The notes beneath the pieces were generated by a model that searched no databases, was not told the origin of the DNA, and worked only from the letters and a program-made list of their open reading frames with translations. 64,000 nucleotides of DNA from Panagrolaimus kolymaensis (lineage: Eukaryota; Nematoda; Chromadorea; Rhabditida; Panagrolaimidae): contig JAJQJQ010000034.1 of assembly GCA_028622995.1 (NCBI GenBank), forward strand, positions 2,666,001 to 2,730,000. Reading direction: 5' to 3'. Made by a program: the position numbers and the translations under genes. Positions 1 through 11,275 of this stretch are shown here, in pieces (within the stretch, counting starts at the first letter, position 1; each line of letters opens with the position of its first letter).

Positions 1-241
1 TCAAAGGTTTTTCATCGCAATCCTTAAAAATATATTAATTATAATTTTTAATAATAATAAAAAAAGATTTGAAACAAACCGCATAAGTTTTTTCAAAACA
101 TTGTGGTTTTGAGCAAAGCAAAACAGGTTGACCATTTTTATATATTTCAAGTCCATAAGGAATTTTATTATTACTGCATGAATGAGCTGAACATCCAAAA
201 AGTAATATTGCCACAAATATAGATGTTTCAAGTAAATACAT
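1..241 (-). CDS. Partial small secreted cysteine-containing protein
   Basis: I do not recognise the family. The first coding exon (241 to 80) encodes 54 residues starting MYLLETSIFVAILLFGCSAH, a good signal peptide. A mature part follows with cysteines at about 22, 43 and 48 and the segment IPYGLEIYKNGQPVLLC. A donor at 79 and an acceptor of TTTTTAAG type join it in phase to a second exon (22 to 1) reading DCDEKPL, which runs off the window edge. Two more upstream methionines exist in frame, but a TTTTTGCAG acceptor about 34 bases before residue 1 argues for the start at 241. Short length, secretion and cysteines suggest an extracellular peptide or small domain protein. Function is unknown. 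The splice phase and the continued cysteine pattern support a real gene. Confidence 0.55.
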
Positions 242-352
242 TATCGAAGTTCCAAATGAAAGACAAAATGTTAAACTGCAAAAATAATATCTTTTTGCCA
301 TTTTTCTCTCTTTTTCTATGTTTTGTAACAAAAAATACAAAAAATACAACAA

Positions 353-2271
353 AAATAAAAAAGATAACAGCGCGCGTATGTTTTTTTTTTGTCAATAAAA
401 ATTGTGTTTTTTAAATGTTTTTATCCTGACAGAAGCAAACAAAAAATTAATAAAACATAAAAAAGAAAAACGATTTAACATAAAAAAATAGTTTTTTGTA
501 TTTACATCGTTTTTTTGTTTCAAGTGAAAGAGAAAAAAATTAGAAGACAGGGAGGCTCATGAAAGCAAAAACAAAAAATAAGTGAGTTATAAGAGCAAAT
601 TTTTTTTCGTGAGTCAAGGCCATTTTGGAGAGGAAAAAAAGAGGCAAAATAATGTTTATCATTTTAATATTTAATCGATCAATCGATAGAAAAAAAAATT
701 GAATAAAATATTAAAGGATGTCACCAAAATTAAAAAAATGGATAATAAAGAAGAAAATAATTTTAATAATATAAAAAAAAGTTTTCGACTAAAAATTATT
801 TCATTTTAATTTTCTCTCTCTCTCTCACTCTATATTATTGCGATAAAATATTTATATTTTTTTGCCTCCTTTTTTTCTCGCCTTTTTTTTCCATTGTTGT
901 TGATGTCCTGTTGTGATTGAGAGATAGATAGATCCTTTTCGCTTTCGCTCGATTTTTTTTTGAAACAATGTGTTTTCAATTATAAAATAAAAAAAATCGG
1001 TGCAAAAAGTCTGGCATATGTTTTCGGAAGGGATGGAAAAATGGGAATGGGAGATGTGAGATTTTATAAATCGTCGGACACACAATGAAAACAAAAAATA
1101 AAAATATAAAAAAGAAAACACCGGAACGAGAAGACTTTTGCTTCTGCTCGCTGTTGCTCATCCATCCATTCGACATTATTCATTCGAGGAAGAAAGAATG
1201 AGAGCAGAAAATGAGTCCCTAACAAAAGAAGAAAAAAAAATATGGAAGAAAAAGTTGGAAGGAAAGAGAGAATCTTCTTCTTTTTATTTATTATTGAACG
1301 TTGTTGTTGGATAATAATGAGGAGGTCAAATAGTTTTTTAAAATCAAAGAAGAAAGTTTTCGCGTTATTTAAAAATCTTTTTTGTTGGTGAAAAACTTAG
1401 TAAAAATAACAGAAAAAGCCAATGGCCATATTTAGAAAAAGTAGTGAGTAAAAAAAATGACCATTAAAAATGGGCCAATGGAAAGAACGAAGGACCAAAG
1501 TAATAAATTTTGCAGGAAAAAAACAGATAAATGCAACCAATTTGAGATATTTTTTTCTTTAAAGTTGCGTGACTTAAAAATTTTAAAGAATGCAAAAAAT
1601 AAAAAAAACTCGAAAGAACATCCGACTAACAACAATTCAACTCATTGAAAAACAACAAAAGATGAAGAAAAAAAAAGAAGCATTCGAGGAGGATGCGCGA
1701 AGTTATCGTCGCATTCTCTTTTTTTCGTTGTTGTTTGTTGGAATGAGAGTGAGAGAATTCTTTCTATAAGCAGCTTTTTGCTCTCTCGAACAAGCTAAAT
1801 TCTTGCTTCTTTTTTTTTTGCTAATAAAAAAATGAGAGAGAAAGAGGACAGGACATATGTTTACCAACAGCATTAAAAAGCAAAAAGAAATAAAGGAAAA
1901 GAAAAAAAAGCATAGGCTTACATATGTTGTTACCACATTTTTTTCTTCTTCACAACTATAAAAATTATTTGTTTAAATAAAATGAGAACTTTTCTTTTCA
2001 TTTTATTTTTCACGCGCTCGAATTGAAATGAAAAAAATTTTGAATTTTTGAACAACAATAAAAAAATAATAAAGTGAAAATGAATAATAATAAATTCTTT
2101 ATTGATGAATAAAAAAAAACGTTCCAATTTTCAAATTTAATTTAAAAATATAATCTTGAACCAGTTTAAAATAAATAAAAATAAGGCAGAGAAAAAGGAT
2201 TTTTGTTTCAATCTCAAATCTTTTTTAATTCTATCACATTTTTAAAAACAAAGTTTTATCAAAGTTTTTTT
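353..2271. other. Intergenic AT-rich region, no gene seen
   Basis: This stretch is dominated by runs of A and T, with short pyrimidine microsatellites such as the TC repeat near 813-826. The open frames here are lysine-, phenylalanine- or asparagine-rich products of homopolymer runs and show no splice-consistent extension or family motif. It separates the edge gene from the 3' end of the MECR gene. Confidence 0.6.
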
Positions 2272-3818
2272 TTACAATTTAGCCATATATTTTTTATAAT
2301 CTGGATGAATAAGTAATATTTGTTTACGATTTTTATTATTATCCAATGATCGATTTATAGCTTCTTGATAATTTTCTATATCATGTGTTTCAACTGGAGG
2401 TGGGTGGAGTTTTCCCTCAATGATGAGACGCTGCAAAATGAAAAACAAAAATTAAAAAAGTGTTCGAAACAAAAGAAGAAATGAGTGAGTGAAAGCCTTT
2501 GACTTGCCTGCAATTCATCAAACATTTCATCTACAAGTGGCCTATTCTCATCCATAAGCATCCATTTTCCAACTGCAACGCCAAAAGCTCGAACACCTTT
2601 AAAAACAAAAGCACTCGTTGGAATTTCGGATGGTTTTTTACTCATTCCACCTTAAAAACAATAAAAAATTGAGATCGCACAATTTTTTTTTTGAAAACAA
2701 TGGAAGCTAATAAAGATAACCAACCGTAAGTGACTATAGTTCCACCAGGTGAAAGTGCAGCAGAAAGAAGTAAAGCACTTCGACCTCCAACTCCATTTAA
2801 CGCAAGTTTTATGTCAAATTCGAATGAAATTTTTCGACCTTCTTTACGAAATTCTTCTTCAGTAAAAACATAATCGGCACCCATTTTTTTGAGGTCATTT
2901 TTAAGTTCATCTATGTTTGGTCGATCGCGAACAAGGTTTATTGATTTATATCCCCAAGCTTAAATAAAGCAATTATCTCAACAACAAAAAATAGTAAAAA
3001 TAAATAATAAACACACCATGAGCTAATTCAATTACAGCACGGCCAACGCCAGAATTAGCAGAATTTTGAATAATAAAATCTCCTTGATTTAAATCAACAA
3101 AATTTTTGAGCATCAAATAAGCCGTTGGAGGATTAATTAAAAGGGTGGCAGCCGAAATCTTAAATAAGGTTACTTAATAATAGATAAAAAATTTGTTTGT
3201 TTACCAAATCAATATCAGGTCGAATTTTAATAAGTTGATCATCTTCCACAACATCGTATTCACTCCAAAGGTCCCCTCCAATTCCAATGGGAATTACAGA
3301 ATCACCAGGTTGCAAAATTGAAGATGGCCCAACCTAGGAAAAAACATTAAAATTCAGTTGTTTTCCTTTATTTTTGCAGAAATTCTCGAGTTTTTTAATT
3401 TTGCAAAAGAAAAAATTAGTAACAAGTAAAACTAACTTTTTCAATAATTCCAACAGCTTCAGATCCACCAATTTTGGGTGCTTCTGCTCCTGGATAAGCT
3501 CCTTCAATTTTATTTATATCAAGTGGATTTATAGGTGATGCAAGCCATTTTACGAGAACTTCTTTATCAGCAAGTTTTGTGCTAACATGTGTTCTTTGCA
3601 ATTCTAACACCTGCAAAGAAAGAAAAAAAATATTCATTTTTCCTCAAACTTTTTAAAAAAGATTTTACCTTTCTGGGATCGCCGAGTTTTGTAATAGTTA
3701 GAGCACGGCTGATTAAAGTGGACATTCTGTAATCAAAAATTTAGAAATTAACAAAGTTCGAAAAAAGCAATAACAAAAAAATAAATCACCTTCGAGCAGA
3801 GCAAAATAAAGACTGCAT
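2272..3818 (-). CDS. MECR: Enoyl-[acyl-carrier-protein] reductase, mitochondrial (MECR/Etr1 type)
   Basis: Last reductive step of mitochondrial type II fatty acid synthesis, using NADPH; its product feeds lipoic acid synthesis. Eight exons, about 3818-3790, 3726-3669, 3610-3437, 3333-3205, 3158-3017, 2958-2725, 2650-2508 and 2430-2272, join in phase into about 355 residues, close to the family length. The N-terminus ([20 protein letters not shown]) is basic and lacks acids, like a mitochondrial targeting sequence. The motif [16 protein letters not shown] (about residues 48-63) carries the tyrosine aligned with the catalytic Tyr94 of the human enzyme. [16 protein letters not shown] is the NADP-binding turn, NLVRDRP the adjacent 2'-phosphate-contacting segment, and TYGGMSKKP a conserved family stretch. 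The intron after exon 7 uses a GC donor. It is divergent from the isocitrate dehydrogenase gene across about 1.06 kb. A general quinone oxidoreductase-like MDR protein is the main alternative, but the RDRP and TYGGM motifs fit MECR better. Confidence 0.92.
2432..2507 (-). other. GC-AG intron in the MECR gene
   Basis: Read on the minus strand, exon 7 ends CAG and the intron opens GCAAGT, the usual context of functional GC donors. It closes with TTTTGCAG before CGTCTCATC. Only this junction restores the frame from DEMFDELQ to [12 protein letters not shown]. Confidence 0.75.
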
Positions 3819-4879
3819 TTTCTTATTTTTGGTACTCAAACTCTTATCATACAAACACACAAATTTTGTAGTTCTAGTTTGTAGAAAATTAAAATTTAAA
3901 CCAAACTTGACTATTTTTTTCTCACTATTATTTACCTCTAAGTTTAAAAAAAGAAAGAAAAACAATCTATCTATCTCTAGCATATGAATTAACCCTTGAG
4001 TTGATTTTTTATGCATGTGAAACAGCAGCTTGTTTATTATTATTTTGTTTTGTTTTGTTGGCAAAATGTTACTTAATAGATTCCGTTATGTTTATGTCTC
4101 GATATTTTTATTTTTATTGCAAAAAAGCAAACATTTTTTATTTTATTCTTTCTTTCTATTTATTTATTATGATTTCCAATAAAAAAAATAATTTTGAAAC
4201 ATTTATTTCTAGTTTTTTGAAAAAACTTTATATTAAGCATCCTTATGTATTTATTTTTATCATAAGCAAAATCTTGAAACTATGAAGCACATCATCAATA
4301 GATAGCGTGATTTTTTTTTGACATTGAAACAATGCTCCAGCAGACTTTCTTTTTCTTGCTCTCTCACATTTTTTTTTGCCAAGTCATAATCGCTGTTGGT
4401 GGTGGTAGTTGCGACCTTTTTTGTTTGTATGTAATACAATTCGATATTCGACCTTTGAACAAAACAAAAAATGAAAGAGACAAGAGAAAGAGAAAAAATA
4501 ATTTGTGCGCTCCAAGGTTGCTATTGCTCCACGTTTTTGTGAATGATGATGGCTGTGTCTCGATTCTCGTTCGACGAGTGGAAACTAACCCTTTGATTTC
4601 TTATTTTTATGCACATTTTGAGCCTTTGTGTCATCATCATTCAAACTATATGAGATCACAGAACCATCACACGAGATAGATGAATGTCTATTGTGGAGTT
4701 TTTACTTTCTTTTTTTCCTTCTTTTTAGTGTGTGATAGATTGATAACGTGATTCGAGTAGGGTCTTTTATTCGAGAAATTTGTTTCAAGTTTCAAAATTT
4801 ATTCATTAAATTTTTAGGTAGTCGTTGGGTACCAATAAATAGGTTCAAAGCTAAAAAAATCCAGTCAATCTGATCAATC
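3819..4879. promoter_or_regulatory. Divergent intergenic region between MECR and IDH genes
   Basis: This spacer of about 1.06 kb separates two divergently transcribed start codons, so it must hold both promoters and 5' leaders. A TTTTTAG acceptor-like site at about 4813-4819 lies some 60 bases before the IDH start and probably marks a 5' UTR intron or trans-splice site. I recognise no specific factor-binding site. Confidence 0.4.
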
Positions 4880-6275
4880 ATGCCAAAAATTCATGGTGGA
4901 GATGTTGTTGAAATGCAAGGAGATGAAATGACTCGAATTATTTGGGATTTAATTAAGGAAAAGCTCATCCTACCATATGTTGATTTAAATCTTCATTTCT
5001 TTGATCTTGGAATGGAACATCGGGATAAAACTGATGATCAAGGTTTTTATTCATAATTTATGCAAGGACTTTTTAAAAACCATAGTTTTAGTTACCATTG
5101 ACGCCGCGGAAGCAACAAAGAAATACAATGTGGCCGTTAAATGCGCCACCATCACTCCTGATGAAGCTCGAGTGAAAGAATTTAAATTAAAGAAAATGTG
5201 GAAATCCCCAAATGGAACCATTCGTAACATTCTTGGTGGCACCGTTTTTCGTGAACCTATCATTTGTAAAAATATCCCTCGACTTGTCAATACTTGGACC
5301 AAACCTATCATCATTGGTCGTCATGCTCACGCAGATCAATATAAAGCCACAGATTTTGTTGTTCCTGGTGCTGGGAAGCTTGAACTTCGCTTTATTCCCA
5401 AAAATGGTGGAGAAGTTATGAATCATGAAGTTTATGAATTTACTAGTCCTGGAGTCGCTATTGGAATGTACAACACCGATGAAAGCATTAGACATTTTGC
5501 TCATGCCGGCTTTGTTTATGCCCTTGATCGAGAATATCCTCTTTATTTGAGGTTAGATTTTACTTCGTTTTTAAAAAAAATTAACATTTTTATTGATTAA
5601 TTTTTAGCACCAAAAATACTATCCTTAAAAAATATGATGGACGTTTCAAAGATATTTTCCAAGAAATTTATGAATCTGATTATAAAAATAAATTTGAAGC
5701 TAAAAAAATTTGGTATGAACATCGTTTAATTGATGATATGGTTGCACAAGCTATGAAATCGGAAGGTGGCTTTGTTTGGGCTTGCAAAAATTATGATGGT
5801 GATGTTCAATCCGATAGTGTTGCACAGTAAGAATTTTTATTTCGATTTTGAAATTTTTTCTTAAAAAATTGTTCTCAGAGGTTATGGCTCTCTTGGTCTT
5901 ATGACTTCCGTTCTCGTTTGCCCCGATGGTAAAACCGTTGAAGCTGAAGCTGCCCATGGAACTGTAACTCGACATTATCGTCAACATCAAAAAGGCGAAG
6001 AAACTTCCACCAATCCCATTGCTTCTATTTTTGCATGGACACGGGGCCTTGCTCATCGTGCAAAACTTGATAACAATGAAGCCCTTAAAACTTTCGCAAA
6101 CAATCTTGAAGCCGTTTGTATTGAAACAATGGAATCTGGATTTATGACTAAGGATCTTGCAATTTGCGTTAAAGGCACCAATAAAGTTGATCGCAAAGAT
6201 TATCTTAACACCTTCGAATTCCTTGATAAAATTGCAAGCAATTTGGTTGTAAAACAAAATGCAAGTAAAATTTAA
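4880..6275 (+). CDS. IDH1: Isocitrate dehydrogenase [NADP], cytosolic type
   Basis: Converts isocitrate and NADP to 2-oxoglutarate, CO2 and NADPH. Four exons (4880-5042, 5092-5551, 5608-5826, 5879-6275) encode 412 residues, near the 414 of human IDH1. The protein starts [20 protein letters not shown] with no targeting extension, so a cytosolic or peroxisomal location is likely; no SKL-like end is present (ends ASKI). Visible signatures are [20 protein letters not shown] for the substrate loop, [16 protein letters not shown] containing the arginine matching human Arg132, and the long block [20 protein letters not shown] followed by [12 protein letters not shown], which includes metal and NADP contacts. 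Human has HAYGDQY where this has HAHADQY. It converges on the next gene with only about 120 bases between stop codons. Confidence 0.97.
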
Positions 6276-6394
6276 ATAACTTTTTTGCATTTTTTCACTT
6301 ATTTTTTTGTTTAATTAATTAATTGGTTTTATTAGTGAAAGTAAAAAATTTGAATAGTAATAAATAAATAAATTTTTTGTTAACTTTAAAAATA

Positions 6395-6960
6395 TCATAA
6401 TTCTTCATGGGAATCCTCGTAATCTGTGATGCCTTTCATATCGTTTTCCAATTCTTTGCCATCGTCATCGTCTCCTTCTAATTGGTTTGCTTTATCTTTG
6501 AATGACTTTAATAAAGTTCCAAGAACTTTCCCAAAGGCTTCTTTCATAAATTCCATTCCTTCTTTTAAATCGGCAATAATTTTTAAAACTTTTTCAAGCT
6601 TTTCTTCGCTTAATTTTGTTGAGGCATAATCGATCACGGCCTTTTCCAATGTGTCTAAATCATTTATGCCCATGGTTTCGACTATGGTGTGAATCTAAAA
6701 AAAGAAGATATTTTTTTTTATTTTAAAAAGTTTCAAACCTCTTCCAATTCTTCTGGAGTTAATCCAGCTTTTTGAAAGTGTTGATCTACAACTTGGCGCT
6801 GAACCATCTGGTCTTCCTAAAAAAAAGAAGCATTTTTTTAAACGTTTTGTGGCAATACAACAGTAATGTGATTTACATCTGATAAACTTGCTTCTGCTTG
6901 GGAGAATAGAATTAAAGAAATAATAAAACAAAAAATTACAACAATTTTTGACAAAAGCAT
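6395..6960 (-). CDS. Small secreted acidic helical protein, family unrecognised
   Basis: Three exons (6960-6877, 6816-6739, 6694-6395) give 153 residues. Residues 1-24 (MLLSKIVVIFCFIISLILFS followed by QAEA) form a clear signal peptide. The mature protein has no cysteines, is predicted all-helical from its heptad-like spacing (LTPEELEEIHTIVETMGIND, then LEKAVIDYASTKLSEEKLEK), and ends in a very acidic tail (EGDDDDGKELENDMKGITDY). Size, signal peptide and helical character resemble nematode fatty-acid and retinol-binding or other small secreted helical proteins, but I cannot match the diagnostic motifs, so no function is assigned. It lies tail to tail with the IDH gene. The reading frame is securely supported by the in-phase introns. 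Confidence 0.75.
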
Positions 6961-7240
6961 ACTCAAATTTTCCACCTAATAAAATTTTTTAAATCAATAT
7001 TTCTTTTTTCAGTGAAAATCAAAAAATAGGTAGTATATCTTTTTTATTTTTAATCTGTACGGATTTAAAGTCTAGCAATAACATAAATAAGAGAGAAATA
7101 AATAAACAAGTAAAAAGTATTAATTTTTTTTTAATTTTGCAATTTACTCTTTTTACTATTGTTTTTTTTTGATAGATGTGATGATTAAAGAAAAAAATGT
7201 TTAAAAATGTTCGATGAAAAAATTTTAATTTTAAAAATCA

Positions 7241-10200
7241 TTATTCGTTAACTTCATGGCAAATTTCAGCAAATGCTGGAGCTCTCAAAACTCTTTTAAT
7301 CATAGTTTTCAGCAAAGGATATCTCGGGACAATGGGATAAAATCGAGTATCTTGAAAAGATTCAGATAAATCTTGAACAACTTTTCGAAGACCCAAATAT
7401 TTTCGAATAAGTTTATATAGATCTGTGTATAATCGATCGCATTCTTTTCTTAATTCATCCGTTGATTTTGCTATAAAAATAATATTATAAAATTAAGGGC
7501 CAAAAAAATAAAGAAAAATATGCACCTCTTATTTGCTCATGCAAATTTTGATCCTTAGTTCGATCCGCAACATTAACCATGGTTGCACCAAGTAATGAAG
7601 CAATTCCACCCGTTTTTATTGGAGCTGGTTGTCCACCTTTTTCATCCAAAAGATTAATAATTCTAAAAAAAATTCAATTGGCTTAAACAAAACTTTAAAG
7701 AAAATAGAAACATTTATTTTTTGCAAACAGAAAAGATCTTTTTTAGTTTTATTTTGGTTATGACAGTTTTAAGAAAAGCGAGGGTGCTGGTTTAATAATA
7801 ATTTTTTTTTGACAATTTATAAAAAGCCTGAAATATATTCATCTTTAAGCGAGAAGCTAAAGATTTAAAACGATTTTAGCGTAATTATTTAAACTTTGGA
7901 CTTTTTAAGTTCAATGGCATTTTAAATAAATAATCGATTTTGTTTTAAATACTTAAAACTTGAAAAAAGCATCTTTTTAAAAAGTTTTCAAGAAAAATTT
8001 TTTCAAACATTTTAAAGTTCAAAATACATAACTTCAAAGTGTGTGTTTTTAAACTTAAAGAAAATCATTACTTTAAAACATAAGTATTAGGCGATTCAGA
8101 AACTTCTTGAGGTGGAATGTCCACGAGCTGCCAATATTGTTTTTCAAGTAGAATAACCTTAAAAAAGTCAAATGAATCATTCATAAAGATTCCAAACACG
8201 TGGCTTTTAAAACAAATAATGCTTACTTCGTGAATCATATGAATCATGCGAGAATAACGCATAAAAACATTATTATCTTTTGATTGTAAATATTCATCTT
8301 GTAAATTTTTTAAAGCATTTTTAAGTCGACGATATGGTTCTAAAATTTTTGCTCGGGTTCGATGTTGCTTGTACACTGTAGTTATCAAATTATCTCGGCT
8401 TGAACCTGAATGGATAATTTTAATTTTTAAGATAAAATTTAGCAAAAAATGGATAATGAAAATCCCTTAAGGCAAAAAAACATAAAAAATAAGAAGAAAA
8501 AAAGCGATAGAAAATTATGCAATTTTTTTCTCCAATTTGAAAAAAAAACAAATAAGAAAAATTTAAAGAAACTTACTTCCCGGCGACGATACAGGCGTTG
8601 AAGAAGCATTAGGATCTTTGGCAAGAGAAAAGAGGACGTTGAACATATCTGACATGGTTAAAATAAGCGATTAATATTAGTTTCGTGTTAATATGCAAAA
8701 TATAAAATATTATTTTAAAGTAAATGAAACCAGAAGTTAGCAGCTTTTATGTTAATATAATAGAAAGGTAGATAGATAGAAGCAGATGAAAATGTCAGAA
8801 ATAAATGCAAAAATAAAAGAATAAAATAAAATAATCTTCTTCGGCTTTTTTTTCAGAAACACAAACGGTAGTTTTTGTTTTTAAGCCCTTTTTTTTAACA
8901 AGTACCATGGCAATTTTTTCCCTGCCGTCGTCCTATCAAAAATATTCTGAAGTGCCTCGCTTCTTTTTATTTTAACGTGTAAAAACCATCCAAAAAACAA
9001 GGAGGCAAAAAAAAAAAATAAAAAGTTTTTTTTATCCCTCAATTTCGAATAAAGTTAAGCACGCCTAAAGGATAGATAGATAGGAGAAGCAACAACAAAA
9101 CACGATGAATCTTCTCAAAATGCATGAATATTTTATTTTTAACGCTTTGGTTTTATTTTTTGTGTTGTTTTTAAAAATTGCTAAAATTGTTGCTCGCTTC
9201 CCTTTACTATTTTTTGCGCTGGTATGAGAGAAAAAAGAACAAACACCGCAGCAGCAAAAACAGAATCGCTTAAAAATATGTTGCAAAACTTGAAACAAAA
9301 AAGAAGATAAATCTGACATGAACTTGGATTGATTAGGCGAAGGAACAAAGTTGAAGCAAAGATAGAAACATTTATTGAAGAAAAAAATGTGTTTCACAAA
9401 TTTTAGGGCTTCAATATTCTTTCTTATTTTTCTTCTCTAATGGCTTGCTTAAATTAAAAAAATCTTTAAATTTGGTTTAATTTTGATTATGGCTTCTTCC
9501 CTTTTATTGTGAACCAAAGAAAAGAAAGGGTAAATCTTATTTAAATGTTATTTTTTATGCGCTCTTTTGGTTGTGTTCTAAAAAGGCTGAATAAAGCAAA
9601 AAAATAAGAATATTATAATTTTATGAGTAATTAATCTTCTGCACGTGTGTGCTTTTGACCAAGATTAAAAGTAAATTGAAAAGATTAGTAATGAAAGAAA
9701 AGGGATAAAAAAAATAGTGAAAATCAAATTAATAAGACAATATTAGGTGAGAGGAGGAAACCAAAGTAAAAACAAAATCACTCTTATTTTAGAAATAAAA
9801 ATGTTTCAAAGTAATTAATTTTATAAATGAAAAATGTTAGAGTAAAATTATTTTTTAAAAATAAGAAAAATATTTTATTAAGTTTTTTTATATTAAATAC
9901 AAGCAACAGATCCCACTAAAGTTTTTTTAACTCGCTTTCCAAAAAAAAGAAAGATAAAACTGAATAAAATACACCGACCGAGTAAATAGAAAATTTTTTT
10001 CTTTTTTTTTTACTTAAAGCACTCCGACTACGACGCCGACAAAATGACCTTTCATGATGCCTTCTGACTTCTTTGGTATGTCATTTTGGATGTCGAATGG
10101 AAAATTTAATTAACCCAAGAAACAAGAAACTAAAAAGAAGAAGCAAAGAAAAGAAAATATGGGTGCTCAGTGACTTTTAAGAAATGAAGAAAAAAAAATT

Positions 10201-11275
10201 TCTGTCATTGAATTTCATTTGTTTGTAAAAAAAATATTTTTCTTTTTGGATTAAATATAAAAAAATATGTAAGAATGTACACATAAAAAGGTCAGGTAGC
10301 TTTCGTTGGTAGGATATAGGGTATCAAACAATTTTAAACTCTAACTCTAAAAAAGCTCAACAAAAAAAGAAGAAAAAGATAAATTTTTTAAAGAAAAGGA
10401 TTTCAGAAACAAACAACGTGCCACACTTCTTTCTTGAGTTTTTTTTGTTTGCATTGAAAACAAATAAAAAAAGGTATCTATCTAGCTTTCATTTTATTTC
10501 TTTTCTATTCCTTAAGCTGATGTTGCTGACAATATATACATGGAAGGCGTTTTTTTATTATTTCTATTTTGCTTGTTTTAGGTCGCGTTTATTATTTTTA
10601 TCTTGCCTGCTTGCTGCTGACAGGACAAGACATGAAAGACTAATGTTTCAATATAAGTTTAAAAATGAATTTTCGGAATCCAGAAAAAATAAAAAATGGC
10701 AATTTTCTTATAGACGGTTTTTTATGGTTTAAGTTTTTTGTTTTCCCATTTCCCTAGAGCAAAAATAAATCATAAAAAAATTTTTACAGAAGGAAGTCTC
10801 AGAAGCTTGAGAAAAAAAAACTAAAGAAGCAATAAAAATGTTGGAAAAACTATTAATTTTCTGTAAAATATTTTTCCCGGAAATAAAATAAAAATAACCT
10901 TACCCTTTTTCTTTAAAACTCTGATCACATTTGCCATATTTTTTAAAGCTAACAAATATTTTTTAAGAAAAAATAAAAAGTTAGAACTTTACACCAAAAG
11001 TAAGAGTAAAAAAAGATTTGGTTAATGCAAATACATACTTTTTTGCCCAACTTATATTCCTTTTGAAGTTTCTCGGTTTCACACACATCCAAAAAAGCTT
11101 ATTAAATTAGTAAAGAAGAGGATACTCAAGGAAGCGAAAAAAATAAATAAATAGAAAAGCTTGAAAGGAAAAAAAGTTACAAACCACAGTCGAGAAAACG
11201 CAATAATATTGAAGTTGTTGAAGAACTTTGAATAAGTGGAATATCATCGATTGAAGTGGAATGTTTGGAAGCCAT
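7241..11275 (-). CDS. Conserved-looking helical protein, unrecognised, two candidate first exons
   Basis: The core exons are 8577-8648 (or to 8655), 8405-8227, 8157-8072, 7662-7526 and 7470-7241, all joined in phase. One start is ATG at 8655 (MSDMFNVLFSLAKDP), giving 236 residues. The other is ATG at 11275 in an exon ending 11185 (MASKHSTSIDDIPLIQSSSTT onwards, ending LLRFLDC). That exon splices over 2.5 kb to an acceptor at 8649, also in frame, giving 264 residues. The protein is rich in charged helices (YKQHRTRAKILEPYRRLKNA and the C-terminal ELRKECDRLYTDLYKLIRKY) and ends FAEICHEVNE. There is no signal peptide or membrane segment, so it is probably cytosolic. I do not recognise the family and assign no function. 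Confidence 0.7.
8656..11184 (-). other. Long intron or upstream region of the helical-protein gene
   Basis: About 2.5 kb of AT-rich sequence between the two candidate first exons. I see no coding exon, repeat family or RNA gene. Short open frames at 9065-9397 and 10418-10732 are low in conserved character and are probably chance. A core promoter for the internal start at 8655 would have to lie at the low-coordinate end of this region. Confidence 0.45.

Noticed and set aside
4332..4679. 115-codon plus-strand open frame between MECR and IDH
   Set aside because: No splice partners, no motif, a mix of Phe/Leu runs and basic stretches typical of chance AT-rich frames, and it sits in the divergent promoter region.
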